This document shows positions 7,407-15,407 of a DNA stretch of 62,213 bases, piece after piece. The position numbers and the translations under genes are program-made. Origin of the DNA: Rickettsiales bacterium (lineage in GTDB: Bacteria > Pseudomonadota > Alphaproteobacteria > Rs-D84); contig JAITCH010000013.1 of NCBI GenBank assembly GCA_031283185.1, forward strand, positions 1-62,213, read 5' to 3'. How positions within the stretch are numbered: position 1 is the stretch's first letter; each line of letters begins with the position of its first letter. The notes under the pieces were generated by a model, which saw only the letters and a list, made by a program, of their open reading frames with translations, did no database searches and had not been told where the DNA came from.

Positions 7407-8066
7407 ATGTCAAAAACCACTACATTTTTACGGACGCATTTGGACACTTTGTCTATGGGCGCGGCAACAACCATATATTTTATCGTGCTGAAATACATCA
7501 TCGGACTTCCCGTATCCACCATAGAATTCATCGGAATTTTATTATTGGTTATGTCTTATTCAATGATGCGTAAAGAAAATTTATGGGGGCTGGTCATCGT
7601 TTCGGTTTCCAATGTATTTATGGCAGCATATTATTTCAGTTTGGGGCTTCCGGCGCAAAGCGTCCTTAGAATAATTTACATCGGCATAAATGCGGCCAGC
7701 ATATATATGTGGCTGAAACCAACCAAAGATTCCAACAAAAAATTGCGTCCAAGCATAACCAAGCAATGGATTGTTGGCACAATTATATTCGGATTTTTCG
7801 CCCTGATTGCTGCTTGGTTTGAACGGGGCGCGATTGCAATTATGGATGTTGCGATATTTTACCTGTCTATGTCCGGAAAATTATTTATGCTAAGGAAAAA
7901 AATAGAGGGCTGGTATGCGTGGCTGCTATCGGACGCATTGGGCATAGTTTTGTTCACGATAACTGGCGCATATATGTCGTTGTTCCGTTCGTTTATCACA
8001 TTGGGAAATTCGGCGGCGGCGATAAAGTCTTGGCGCAAGGAAATCATCCGTTTGCGGGACGGATAA
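7407..8066 (+). CDS. pnuC: PnuC-like nicotinamide nucleoside/mononucleotide transporter
   Basis: 219 aa, about seven transmembrane segments. The C-terminal part (GWYAWLLSDALGIVLF... then RSFITLGNSAAAIKSWRK) matches the PnuC end, where a Trp-rich helix is followed by a small-residue helix and a basic 'W+.W' tail. PnuC proteins move nicotinamide riboside or related vitamins across the inner membrane by facilitated diffusion, with trapping by phosphorylation. The ATG at 7407 follows TTGGAG and gives a natural N-terminus. Relatives transport other B vitamins, so the substrate is inferred. Confidence 0.7.
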   Translation: MSKTTTFLRTHLDTLSMGAATTIYFIVLKYIIGLPVSTIEFIGILLLVMSYSMMRKENLWGLVIVSVSNVFMAAYYFSLGLPAQSVLRIIYIGINAASIYMWLKPTKDSNKKLRPSITKQWIVGTIIFGFFALIAAWFERGAIAIMDVAIFYLSMSGKLFMLRKKIEGWYAWLLSDALGIVLFTITGAYMSLFRSFITLGNSAAAIKSWRKEIIRLRDG

Positions 8067-8073
8067 TAATTGC

Positions 8074-8102
8074 TTGATTTTTAGAAAACCCCGGGATATA
8101 AT
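8074..8102 (+). promoter_or_regulatory. Promoter of the rpsP operon
   Basis: TTGATT, 17 bp spacer, TATAAT, about 125 bp upstream of rpsP. The leader between them holds several short inverted repeats (for example around 8150-8205), which may fold but match no regulator I know. Confidence 0.65.
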
Positions 8103-8228
8103 GCCCTTGCAAATCCCCAAAGATTGGCTATAACGGAAACTCTGGGCGCGGTTCAGCACTCGGAACACCAACTGGCGAATACGCTCTTGGTGGCGGTTTC
8201 TTTATTAAATAAAAAAGGATAAATTAAA

Positions 8229-8723
8229 ATGGCAGTTGTAATTCGTATGGCGTTATACGGCGCAAAGAAAAATCCGTATTATCACATAGTTGTTACGGAC
8301 AAGCGCAATGCGCGCAATTCCGGCAACATATTGGAACGCGTTGGTTCTTACGACCCAAAACAACCGCGCGGATCTGAAAATCGCGTGAAGTTGAATTTGG
8401 AACGCATCAAAGATTGGATGTCCAAGGGTGCAAAACCCTCTGACCGCGTATATAAGTTTCTAAGCGATGCTGGTGTGTTGGCAAAACGCGCCGCACCGGT
8501 GCAGACCAAGGCGCATTTGCAAAGCGAAAAAACCTTGCAGAAAATTAAAGACAAGGCGGAAAAAGTAGCAAAGGCCAAGGCGGCCGATGCAGAGGCAAAA
8601 GCGGCAGCAGCCGAGGCGGCAAAACCCGTAGAAGCACCGGTTGAAGAACCAGTGGCAGAGCCGGTTGCGGAACCTGTTGCAGAACCCGCCCCGGAAACTT
8701 CGTCTGAACCAGTTGCAGAATAA
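8229..8723 (+). CDS. rpsP: 30S ribosomal protein S16 with long acidic tail
   Basis: S16 is a small-subunit assembly protein. The N-terminal ~80 residues carry the family pattern (VVIRMALYGAKKNPYYHIVV, then RVGSYDPKQ). The protein is 164 aa, about twice the usual 80-90. The extra C-terminus is Ala/Lys-rich then Pro/Glu/Val-rich, with EPVA units repeated. It is first in the rpsP-rimM-trmD-rplS operon, the standard order. The tail is likely disordered. Confidence 0.97.
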   Translation: MAVVIRMALYGAKKNPYYHIVVTDKRNARNSGNILERVGSYDPKQPRGSENRVKLNLERIKDWMSKGAKPSDRVYKFLSDAGVLAKRAAPVQTKAHLQSEKTLQKIKDKAEKVAKAKAADAEAKAAAAEAAKPVEAPVEEPVAEPVAEPVAEPAPETSSEPVAE

Positions 8724-9147
8724 CGATCAAATCTTAATTGCAAAATTGACCGCGCCGCACGGATTAAAAGGCGAAATGCGCGGTCAGTTTTTCACAGATA
8801 ATTTTGATAGTTTTATAAAACTTGTCCCAGATACATTAAAGAATATCCGCCAGTCCGGCAATGACACATTTATTGCACAGGCCGCATCCGATCGCACAAC
8901 GGCAGAGCAAATGATCGGAACAGAAATTTTTTCCGACCGCACAGCCCTGCCCGCCGCCGGCGCGAACGAATATTATGTATCCGACTTGATTGGAATGGAA
9001 GTTGCGGGTGTGGGTCGCGTGGTCGCGGTTCATAACTTTGGCGCAGGTGATATTTTGGAAATTGAAATCCCCGGCGCACCTGATACAGAAATGCTATCTT
9101 TTGCTGGCGCGAAAGTGGATATGGAAAACAAAAAAATTGAACTTTAA
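8713..9147 (+). CDS. rimM: Ribosome maturation factor RimM
   Basis: RimM binds S19 and aids 16S rRNA processing. After a TTG start (8713) the protein reads LQNNDQILIAKLTAPHGLKG; the KLTAPHGLKGE motif is the family N-terminal signature, and the PRC-barrel part contains NEYYVSDLIGMEV and NFGAGDILEIE. At 144 aa it is short for the family (~170). Upstream ATG codons in this frame would add rpsP-overlapping sequence unlike RimM, so the TTG is preferred. It overlaps rpsP by 11 nt, suggesting translational coupling. Confidence 0.9.
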   Translation: MQNNDQILIAKLTAPHGLKGEMRGQFFTDNFDSFIKLVPDTLKNIRQSGNDTFIAQAASDRTTAEQMIGTEIFSDRTALPAAGANEYYVSDLIGMEVAGVGRVVAVHNFGAGDILEIEIPGAPDTEMLSFAGAKVDMENKKIEL

Positions 9148-9868
9148 TATCATAACGCTTTTTCCAGAAATGTTTCCGGGCATAAATGGTCTTGCCTTGT
9201 CCGGCAAGGCGTTGGAAAAAAACATATGGTCATATAAGACAATCAACCTGCGCGACTTTGCGATTAATGATTATGGTTCGGTAGACGACAGCCCCTTTGG
9301 CGGCGGCGCGGGGATGGTAATTCGCCCGGATGTTATGGCCGATGCGATTGATTCAATTCCGCGGGAAACCCGCGGGCGGATTATATATTTCTCGCCCCGG
9401 GGCAAGCCTTTGACCCAAAAAATGGCGCGCGAATTATCGCGGGAACAAAATCTGACTCTTGTCTGTGGGCGGTATGAAGGCCTTGATCAGCGGGCGATTG
9501 ACGAGTATGAAATGGAGGAAGTTTCGGTTGGCGATTATATATTGTCAGGCGGGGATTTGGCGGCGCAAATTTTGATTGACACTTGCACGCGCCTGCTTGA
9601 TAATGTGGTGGGTAAGACCGAGAGTATAAACGAAGAGAGTTTTGAGATAGGGCTGCTTGAATACCCGTTATTCACGCGCCCGGCAGCGTGGCGTGGACGA
9701 GATGTCCCGGAAGTCCTGCTGAACGGCAACCATAAAAACATCGCTGATTGGCGGCGCGAGCAAGCGCAAAAAATCACGATGGAACGGCGGCCGGATTTAA
9801 TGTCGGAAAGTGCGAAAGCGAAAAGTTCCGCAAATGATAAAAAGGAAACAAACGATGAACATCATTAA
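9137..9868 (+). CDS. trmD: tRNA (guanine-N1-)-methyltransferase TrmD
   Basis: TrmD methylates G37 of tRNAs with G36 to prevent frameshifting. The SPOUT knot residues are present: [20 protein letters not shown] and [12 protein letters not shown]. The 243-residue protein begins [14 protein letters not shown], as in the family, so the TTG at 9137 is the likely start. It overlaps rimM by 11 nt, the same geometry as rimM over rpsP. A short hydrophilic tail ([20 protein letters not shown]) extends past the conserved end and overlaps rplS by 14 nt. Confidence 0.95.
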   Translation: MNFNIITLFPEMFPGINGLALSGKALEKNIWSYKTINLRDFAINDYGSVDDSPFGGGAGMVIRPDVMADAIDSIPRETRGRIIYFSPRGKPLTQKMARELSREQNLTLVCGRYEGLDQRAIDEYEMEEVSVGDYILSGGDLAAQILIDTCTRLLDNVVGKTESINEESFEIGLLEYPLFTRPAAWRGRDVPEVLLNGNHKNIADWRREQAQKITMERRPDLMSESAKAKSSANDKKETNDEHH

Positions 9869-10250
9869 TAAGATAGAGAAAAAAGAAATCGAAAAATTAT
9901 TAGGCGGCAAGAAAGCCCCGGAATTTGCGATTGGCGACACCATTAAAGTATATGTAAAAATCAAAGACGGCGATAAAACCCGCAATCAGTTGTTCGAAGG
10001 GCTGGTAATTGCACGCGGCGGTTCGGGCAGCAATGCTTCGTTCACAGTGCGTAAAGAATCTTATGGCGTTGGTGTGGAAAGAAAGTTCCCGCTTTATTCG
10101 CCTGCGATTGATAAAATTGAAAAGGTTCGTTCAGGACAGATTCGCCGTGCAAAACTTTATTTCTTGCGTAAATTGACTGGCAAGAAGTCGCGCATTGCGG
10201 AGCGGTTGACGACCAAATCAGAAGAAAAATCCGAAGAACAAAAATCATAA
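9855..10250 (+). CDS. rplS: 50S ribosomal protein L19
   Basis: L19 lies at the 30S-50S interface. The 131-aa sequence contains [53 protein letters not shown] and [18 protein letters not shown], all conserved in L19. The ATG at 9855 has AAAGGA upstream. A Lys/Glu/Ser tail follows the core. Its stop codon overlaps the next start by one base (TAATG). Confidence 0.97.
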   Translation: MNIINKIEKKEIEKLLGGKKAPEFAIGDTIKVYVKIKDGDKTRNQLFEGLVIARGGSGSNASFTVRKESYGVGVERKFPLYSPAIDKIEKVRSGQIRRAKLYFLRKLTGKKSRIAERLTTKSEEKSEEQKS

Positions 10251-10639
10251 TGCAAAAACTATTACCGATGCTTTTTGCTTGTTGCATTCTGCCTTTATCG
10301 TCATTTTCGGCTGCGCCTGAAAATGACGATGCGGCGGATATGGTGGAAAAAAAGACTGCGCTTGTTCAGGTGCTGGACAAGGCTTCGGGCAAAACGCGTC
10401 AGTTGAAATTGTCTGTGGGTCAAACATCGCAATTCGAAAAGTTAGTTATTGATACCAAGGTTTGTCTTGCGGCGGCAGAGTATTCGCCCGAGGATTATTC
10501 GGCGTTTTTCCAAATTAATAAAGCGGGCGCGGCGAGCGAGCCGGTAAGGATTTTTTCAGGTTGGATGTTGCAAAGTTCTCCTGGCGCAAATCCGCTGGAA
10601 GATGAAAATTATGATCTGTGGCTTGTGAAGTGTATATAA
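10250..10639 (+). CDS. DUF2155 exported protein
   Basis: 129 aa with a Sec signal peptide ([21 protein letters not shown]). The conserved end reads RIFSGWMLQSSPGANPLEDENYDLWLVKC, the hallmark of DUF2155, a family I know from alphaproteobacteria, with paired Cys (CLAAAEYSPED and final VKC). The family is periplasmic and of unknown role. The gene starts on the stop codon of rplS (TAATG), so it belongs to the ribosomal operon. It supports the alphaproteobacterial assignment. Confidence 0.85.
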   Translation: MQKLLPMLFACCILPLSSFSAAPENDDAADMVEKKTALVQVLDKASGKTRQLKLSVGQTSQFEKLVIDTKVCLAAAEYSPEDYSAFFQINKAGAASEPVRIFSGWMLQSSPGANPLEDENYDLWLVKCI

Positions 10640-10708
10640 GGTAATAGCCACAGGTAAAAACTAAAACGACACGAAGTGTCGTCATCCCCGTGCAGTTCGC
10701 ACCAAAGC

Positions 10709-10757
10709 CCCCTTCGCTGGCGAAGGGGTGGCAGCCAAAGGCTGACGGGGTAGTGGT
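10709..10757 (+). repeat. P-element 1 (two-hairpin palindrome), left border of the DUF559 unit
   Basis: A 20-bp hairpin (CCCCTTCGCTGGCGAAGGGG), TGG, a second small hairpin (CAGCC AAA GGCTG) and a GGGGTAGTGGT end. It is 49 bp, the same length as the copy inside hemW at 32056-32104. Its last base is the first base of the DUF559 stop triplet. Confidence 0.9.
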
Positions 10758-11116
10758 CAGACTTTGTTTATCTCTTCCTTAATATAACTCAACACCCCTT
10801 CCAAATTCGTCTTTATATCTAAATCATCAATATGCAAAACCTTAAATCCCAATCCTATCAAATAATCCTGCCTCTCTAAATCGTGTTCGTATTTAACCTC
10901 GTGCGAGCATCCATCAATTTCAATAATCAAATTATGCGCGGCGCAATAAAAGTCAGCGATATAGCGATTATTTATGACTTTCTGCCTGTCAAAGTCCAAG
11001 CCTGCGAGTTGTCTGTTTTTCAGTTGATTCCAAAGCAAGGCTTCGGACAAAGTGCCGTTTTTGCGAAGTTCCCTGGCTCTATTCTTAAAAAGATTATTTG
11101 GTTTTTGTAGTTTCAT
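10757..11116 (-). CDS. DUF559 / Vsr-like endonuclease-fold protein
   Basis: 119 aa. DUF559 proteins have a very-short-patch-repair-like (PD-(D/E)XK superfamily) nuclease fold. Seen here: LWNQLKNRQLAGLDFDRQKVINNRYIADFYCAAHNLIIEIDG with D, E and D at the expected active-site positions, then HEVKYEHDLERQDYLIGLGFKVLHI. P-elements in opposite orientation touch both ends: one meets the stop codon, the other begins 2 bp upstream of the ATG. The whole unit spans 10709-11173. It could be a passenger, or the nuclease that moves or fixes the P-elements; that link is inference. Confidence 0.85.
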   Translation of the reverse strand: MKLQKPNNLFKNRARELRKNGTLSEALLWNQLKNRQLAGLDFDRQKVINNRYIADFYCAAHNLIIEIDGCSHEVKYEHDLERQDYLIGLGFKVLHIDDLDIKTNLEGVLSYIKEEINKV

Positions 11117-11118
11117 TT

Positions 11119-11173
11119 ACCACTACCCCGTCTTGCGGCTTTGCCGCAATCCACCCCTTCGCCAGCGAAGGGG
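11119..11173 (-). repeat. P-element 2 (inverted relative to P1), right border of the DUF559 unit
   Basis: Reverse orientation: ACCACTACCCCG, a TTGCGGCTTTGCCGCAA hairpin, then CCCCTTCGCCAGCGAAGGGG. It mirrors P1 across the DUF559 gene. Confidence 0.9.
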
Positions 11174-11232
11174 ACTTTTGTGCGATGCCCCAACAAAAAG
11201 CAGTTAATACACATTATATATATGAATTAATT

Positions 11233-12165
11233 TTACCAGGTCTTTTTATATTCGTTTTCAACTGGCATCCAAACCCTGCCGCCTGCTGATGTGGCGAACA
11301 AGACATATTCTTTGCCGTCATTCGGCATTGCGGGAAATTTATCACCGGGTTCTATATCCGCGATGCGATTGGTAATTTCGGTATTTGTTTCGGCTTTGGT
11401 ATAGACTTCGGTCTTGTTATAAACATCAGAACTTTTTGCAAGCCCTTCAAGATCGCTTTTCTTTGCCAAGTCATTCAAATCACTTTTCTTAGCCAGGTCG
11501 GTAATTTTCCCGCCGCTTTGAATGTTGCCATCGCCAGTCGCAACAATAATATCATTGCTGTCGGCGGCACCGATTATTTTCACACCCACCCCTTGGGCGT
11601 TTATGTTGTTGATTTGACCTTGAAGATTTGTAATGTTGCTTTGCGTTGCAATTTCGCTTACTTTAATTCCTGTGCTTTTCAATTTTGTATCGTCCGACCC
11701 GTCTGCGGCGACCACTTCGTCATTGTTGGCGCGCATCTTTATGCCTGTGCTGTCTTTAATCATTCCGTCTATTTCAGTTTGGCTGTAAGTTTCGGATTTC
11801 TTATAAACATCGCGGGACAAATCGGATTTATTAAAAGAATTCACTTGCGGAACATATCTCGCATCCAACTCATCCATATCAACGGATGTGTTTCCGCCGG
11901 ATCCACCGGGTTTGGTCATCGCGGCATTGCCCTTGAAGACTGCGCGGGCGGTATTTGCCGGGGCGATCGTTCCCGAACGCGCCTGACTAGGAGAAACGAT
12001 TGCGCGCCGATTTGCCGCGGCGGCAGATACTGCATGTTGCCGGGCGGCCGCACTGGTTTGAGCGGATCGCGCGGCGACATTTCCACCGATGGTGGCTGCG
12101 CCTGCTTCGCCTGCCATAAATGCGACTGCAAGTCCGTAAAGCAAAGATTTATATACTGGCGACAT
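11233..12165 (-). CDS. Exported protein with phage-fibre-like 'KSDL/YTK(A/T)E' repeats
   Basis: 310 aa with a signal peptide (MSPVYKSLLYGLAVAFMAGEAGA). Next is a low-complexity R/S/A-rich segment (residues ~30-75), then short repeats typical of trimeric tail-fibre or adhesin stalks: KKSETYSQTEIDGMI, DLAKKSDLNDLAKKSDLEGL, VYNKTEVYTKAETNTEI. The C-terminal ~40 residues (GKEYVLFATSAGGRVWMPVE) may be the cap. A surface-exposed fibrous protein is likely. The promoter region shows an extended -10 (TGTGATATAAT, minus strand, box at 12191-12196). Function is otherwise unknown. Confidence 0.65.
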   Translation of the reverse strand: MSPVYKSLLYGLAVAFMAGEAGAATIGGNVAARSAQTSAAARQHAVSAAAANRRAIVSPSQARSGTIAPANTARAVFKGNAAMTKPGGSGGNTSVDMDELDARYVPQVNSFNKSDLSRDVYKKSETYSQTEIDGMIKDSTGIKMRANNDEVVAADGSDDTKLKSTGIKVSEIATQSNITNLQGQINNINAQGVGVKIIGAADSNDIIVATGDGNIQSGGKITDLAKKSDLNDLAKKSDLEGLAKSSDVYNKTEVYTKAETNTEITNRIADIEPGDKFPAMPNDGKEYVLFATSAGGRVWMPVENEYKKTW

Positions 12166-12279
12166 TCCTAAAACACCCTCTTGTGATTACATTATATCAC
12201 ATTTTTAGGTGAAATGAAAATAGTTCTTGACCTACATTTACAAAATCATTAAAGACGAAAAATCGGCTAAAAATAACAA

Positions 12280-12309
12280 TTGATTGGGAGTGAGGGAATT
12301 TTCTATAAT
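12280..12309 (+). promoter_or_regulatory. Promoter of the 12341-14118 gene pair
   Basis: TTGATT, 18 bp, TATAAT. Transcription from here would start at about 12316, which rules out starts upstream of the ATG at 12341. Confidence 0.6.
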
Positions 12310-12340
12310 TGAACAAATCAAAGGCCTGAAAGAGAGGGAA

Positions 12341-13111
12341 ATGGCTGAATTGTGCCGTTTTTTACAGATTAAAGACATCGGATTTCCGCCGCATTTTGCG
12401 CGTGCGGTTATTTTTGCATTGTGTTTAGGATTTGTGTCCGTTGAACCTGCGCGTGCGGAAATTGCTTCGACGAATTATGTGAACGAGGCTGTAGCCAGCA
12501 TTTTGGCGGCTTTGCAGAATTATGTTCCTAAGACTGAAAAGGGTTCGGCGGGCGGTGTGGCATCACTCGATTCGACTGGTGTGGTTCCTGTTTCGCAACT
12601 TCCGGCCAGTCTTGCGTCGACAACTTATGTGAACAGCGCGGTGAATACGATTGTGGCGGAACTGGCGAATTTCGTGCCTTTGGCGCAAAAGGGTGCAGTG
12701 AACGGAGTGGCTTCGCTCGATTCGGCAGGTCGTGTTCCTGTTGCACAAATTCCGCGTGGAATTGCAAACGGAGTTGCATCACTCGATTCGGATACGCGCT
12801 TGCCGGTTGCACAATTACCGACTGGATATGGCAAGGCTGTTGCAAATGGCTTGGCGACATTGGATGCAAATGGCGTGTTGACGGCAAATCAGTTGCCAAC
12901 AATTACTGGATTTATTCCCACGACGCAAAAAGCGGCGGCGAGTGGAGTTGCAAGTTTGGATTCAACGACCAAGGTTCCGATTGCTCAGTTGCCGACTGGC
13001 GCGACTGCGACAACGATTGCGCTTGGAAACGATGCGCGGTTTGAATCGATTTCTACAACACAACCTGCGGGGAGTGCGCCTGCCGGACGGGTGTTCATAT
13101 GGTTTCAGTAA
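12341..13111 (+). CDS. Exported protein built of 'GVASLDSxGxVPVAQLP' repeats
   Basis: 256 aa from the ATG at 12341, which has GAGAGGGAA upstream and lies just downstream of the promoter. A long-n-region signal peptide (hydrophobic core AVIFALCLGFVSV, then EPARAE) leads to five copies of a repeat such as GVASLDSTGVVPVSQLP or GVASLDSAGRVPVAQIP, alternating with NYVNEAV/TTYVNSAV segments. This repeat is the one seen in phage tail fibres, where it forms beta-rich trimeric stalks. The export signal and host operon make a bacterial surface fibre more likely than a phage gene. It overlaps the next gene by 13 nt. Confidence 0.7.
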   Translation: MAELCRFLQIKDIGFPPHFARAVIFALCLGFVSVEPARAEIASTNYVNEAVASILAALQNYVPKTEKGSAGGVASLDSTGVVPVSQLPASLASTTYVNSAVNTIVAELANFVPLAQKGAVNGVASLDSAGRVPVAQIPRGIANGVASLDSDTRLPVAQLPTGYGKAVANGLATLDANGVLTANQLPTITGFIPTTQKAAASGVASLDSTTKVPIAQLPTGATATTIALGNDARFESISTTQPAGSAPAGRVFIWFQ

Positions 13112-14118
13112 ATAAAACATTATTCATTATTTTAACTCTTCACTTTTCACTCTCCACTCTGCGTGAATCGCACGCGGTCAGCATTCGCCTCGGCAGTGTA
13201 GAGATTCCGGCGAAGACTGCGGCGACTGCGGGCGCGATTCCTGCGAATTCATTGCGGATGTCCAATTCATCCGGCGCGTTATATTATGTCCAGGCGATAA
13301 AGGCGATTACATTGCAATCCATTCCGGCAAGTTCATTGCGCTTTGTGAATTCGGTCGGCGATTATTATTATATAAGGACTTCGACCGGGCCTTGTCCATT
13401 AGGTCAATACCAAGCGACCAGTGGCTCGTCGACTTGTTCCGATTGCCCGAATTGGTGGGTGTATTGTCCCGGGGACGGCAAGTCATATAGTTGTTTGGAT
13501 GTGCAAAATCGGTCGGGCGGAACGGGTTCTGGGGGTTTAATGGATCATTGTAATACGGCGGGTATGTATGAGCCGGTCTGTATGACGCGCGCGTTTTTCA
13601 CCGGGACGCACGGGACGACTGCATATTGCGCGGCGAAACCGATTTGCGCGGCGGGCAAGGGTTGGGACGGGGTCAGCACTTCGACCTGCCCTGTTACCTG
13701 CACGACCGGGACATTTAGTGTGGGCGGACAGGGTGCGGTTTGTTCGCTTTGTCCGATTAATAATACAACTGCCTGCACGACGACCAGTCCGGGATGCGGA
13801 GGGTCAACGCCGCATTATGACGCACAGACGAATAGTTGTATTGCGCCTGTTGTTCTGCCATTTACTTCGTGCAAGACGGCGGGCTTTACTGGTGCGATGT
13901 TCCCGAATGCTGTGGCGGGGCAGTGCTTGCCGCCGTTGAATACTTGGGCGAATTGCGCGTGTAATTGGAACGAGTGCATTATACAAACGCTAGCGGACGG
14001 CAGCCCTGCGTGTTTCAGTTTGGGAAATGTTGCAGCGACTGAACAGGCTTGCCAAGGCCGAAGTCAAGATGTGCCGATTACACATCAAATGTGCGGCTAT
14101 CAAATTCCAATTAGATAA
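13099..14118 (+). CDS. Exported Cys-rich protein
   Basis: 339 aa with a signal peptide (MVSVNKTLFIILTLHFSLST... ESHA). The N-terminal part has two related units (IPANSLRMSNSSGALYYVQA and IPASSLRFVNSVGDYYYIRT). The remainder holds about 26 Cys in modules such as CPLGQYQATSGSSTCSDCP and CSLCPINNTTACTTTSPGC, resembling EGF/TNFR-like or protozoan surface-protein Cys modules. It probably folds extracellularly with many disulfides. It overlaps the fibre-repeat gene upstream, so the two products may act together at the surface. No specific function can be named. Confidence 0.7.
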   Translation: MVSVNKTLFIILTLHFSLSTLRESHAVSIRLGSVEIPAKTAATAGAIPANSLRMSNSSGALYYVQAIKAITLQSIPASSLRFVNSVGDYYYIRTSTGPCPLGQYQATSGSSTCSDCPNWWVYCPGDGKSYSCLDVQNRSGGTGSGGLMDHCNTAGMYEPVCMTRAFFTGTHGTTAYCAAKPICAAGKGWDGVSTSTCPVTCTTGTFSVGGQGAVCSLCPINNTTACTTTSPGCGGSTPHYDAQTNSCIAPVVLPFTSCKTAGFTGAMFPNAVAGQCLPPLNTWANCACNWNECIIQTLADGSPACFSLGNVAATEQACQGRSQDVPITHQMCGYQIPIR

Positions 14119-14137
14119 AGCGGAAATTAACAATTTG

Positions 14138-14162
14138 AGATTCCCGCCTTCGCGGGAATGAC
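14138..14162. repeat. B-family palindrome (reverse orientation)
   Basis: AGATTCCCGCCTTCGCGGGAATGAC, between the Cys-rich gene and S-element 1. Confidence 0.65.
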
Positions 14163-14180
14163 GACAATAAATAATGTCGT

Positions 14181-14341
14181 GCAAAAAATCCAACGACATC
14201 GCAACGGCGCGACAGGCCGTCCAATACCAAGGAAACCCGACCGCCCGTCTAGGCTGGCTGCCTGCGGCGTGTCGGGTTTCCGAAGTGTAGTGGACTGAAA
14301 TGGCACGCCGGGATGAAAAATGTCGTTAGGATTTTTTGACC
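14181..14341. repeat. S-element 1: ~160-bp structured repeat
   Basis: The ends AAAAAATCC and GGATTTTTT pair, then AACGACAT with ATGTCGTT, CGGCG with CGCCG, GTCCA with TGGAC and GGAAACCCGAC with GTCGGGTTTCC, giving one long interrupted hairpin with a variable apex. The end (GACC) abuts the prfB stop codon. Compared with S3, the stems differ in sequence but mostly keep pairing. Confidence 0.85.
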
Positions 14342-15407
14342 TTACCTCTTCAACATCGCAAGCATAAATCCATCAATATCGCCGTCTAAAACATTATTCG
14401 GATCGGTGCGCTCCACATCCGTCCGCAAATCCTTTACCAACTGATACGGCTGTAAAACATAAGATCGAATCTGGCTGCCCCATTCTATTTTTTTCTGTTG
14501 TGCCAATTCCGCATTCTGCGCTTCTTGCCGTTTTCTCAGTTCCAATTCGTAAAGTTTTGCTTTCAACATTTTCATTGCGGTTTCTTTATTCTGAATTTGC
14601 GACCGCTCGTTCTGACACGCGACAACCGCGCCGGTCGGAATGTGAGTTAAACGCACCGCGCTGTCAGTCTTGTTCACATGCTGACCGCCTGCGCCGCTTG
14701 AACGATAAGTATCAACGCGCAAATCTTTTTCATTAATTTCAATGTTAATGTCATCCGGCACATCCGGCCACGCATCAACCGATGCAAACGAAGTATGTCG
14801 CCGCGCGTTGGAATCAAACGGCGAAATTCGCACTAACCGATGCACGCCGATTTCGTTTTTCAGCCAGCCATATGCGCGTTCGCCGATGATGCGGAAAGTG
14901 GCGGATTTCAAGCCCGCTTCTTCGCCCAAATGCTCTTCAATCGTTTCAACTGCGAACCCTTTGCGTTCCGCCCAACGAAGATACATTCGCGCTAACATAT
15001 TTGCCCAGTCTTGCGCCTCTGTTCCGCCCGCGCCCGCTTGCACAAAAAGGTAAGCAGACGATCCGTCTGCTTCGCCAGAAAATAACATTATGTCTTTTGC
15101 AGATTCGGCGCGGCGCGCTAAATCACGGACGGCGGCAATAACATCAGAATCATTTTCATCCAACGCATAAAGTTCGCGGAGTGATTTCATATCCGATTCA
15201 AGCGCGCGAAAGTCGGCAAGTTTTTTTTCCAAAGCGGATTTTTTTTGTAAAACGGATTTTGCTGACGCCGCATCGTTCCACAAATCCGGGTCATTAGATT
15301 GTTCAGTTATTTCATTTAATTCCGCGGTTAGTTTAACGGGGTCAAAGATACCCCCGAAGTGTTTCCACCGCTTCATTAATTCCATTAAATTCCAGATTCA
15401 GATCCAT
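14342..15407 (-). CDS. prfB: Peptide chain release factor 2, with programmed +1 frameshift
   Basis: RF2 releases peptides at UGA and UAA. The gene is in two frames: codons from ATG 15407 encode MDLNLEFNGINEAVETLRGYL and stop at UGA (15344-15342). A +1 shift on CUU then continues DPVKLTAELNEITEQ to 14342, about 354 aa in total. SPF (RISPFDSNARRH), the codon-recognition tripeptide of RF2, and GGQ (SSGAGGQHVNK), the catalytic loop, are both present. A single-frame reading would start at MELMKRWKHFGGIF, which is unlike RF2. The start lies inside the end of obgE (23-nt overlap). Confidence 0.95.
15341..15356 (-). promoter_or_regulatory. RF2 autoregulatory frameshift site
   Basis: Minus strand CGGGGGTATCTTTGAC: a Shine-Dalgarno-like GGGGG, then CUU UGA C, nearly identical to the E. 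coli prfB site. Low RF2 slows termination at the UGA and favours the +1 shift. Confidence 0.93.

Noticed and set aside
11518-12171. 217-codon plus-strand frame opposite the fibre-like gene
   Set aside because: Cys- and His-rich nonsense composition and no start signal; the minus-strand protein has a signal peptide and repeats.
12284-12340. Upstream start for the repeat protein at 12341
   Set aside because: The region overlaps the -35/-10 promoter, so it would not be in the mRNA.
14181-14341. S-element as 6S RNA, SRP RNA or tmRNA
   Set aside because: Several similar copies exist in one window and the expected conserved bases of those RNAs are absent.
15342-15350. prfB frame break as a sequencing or assembly error
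   Set aside because: The break is exactly the conserved CTT TGA C site with the upstream GGGGG, and both frames match RF2.
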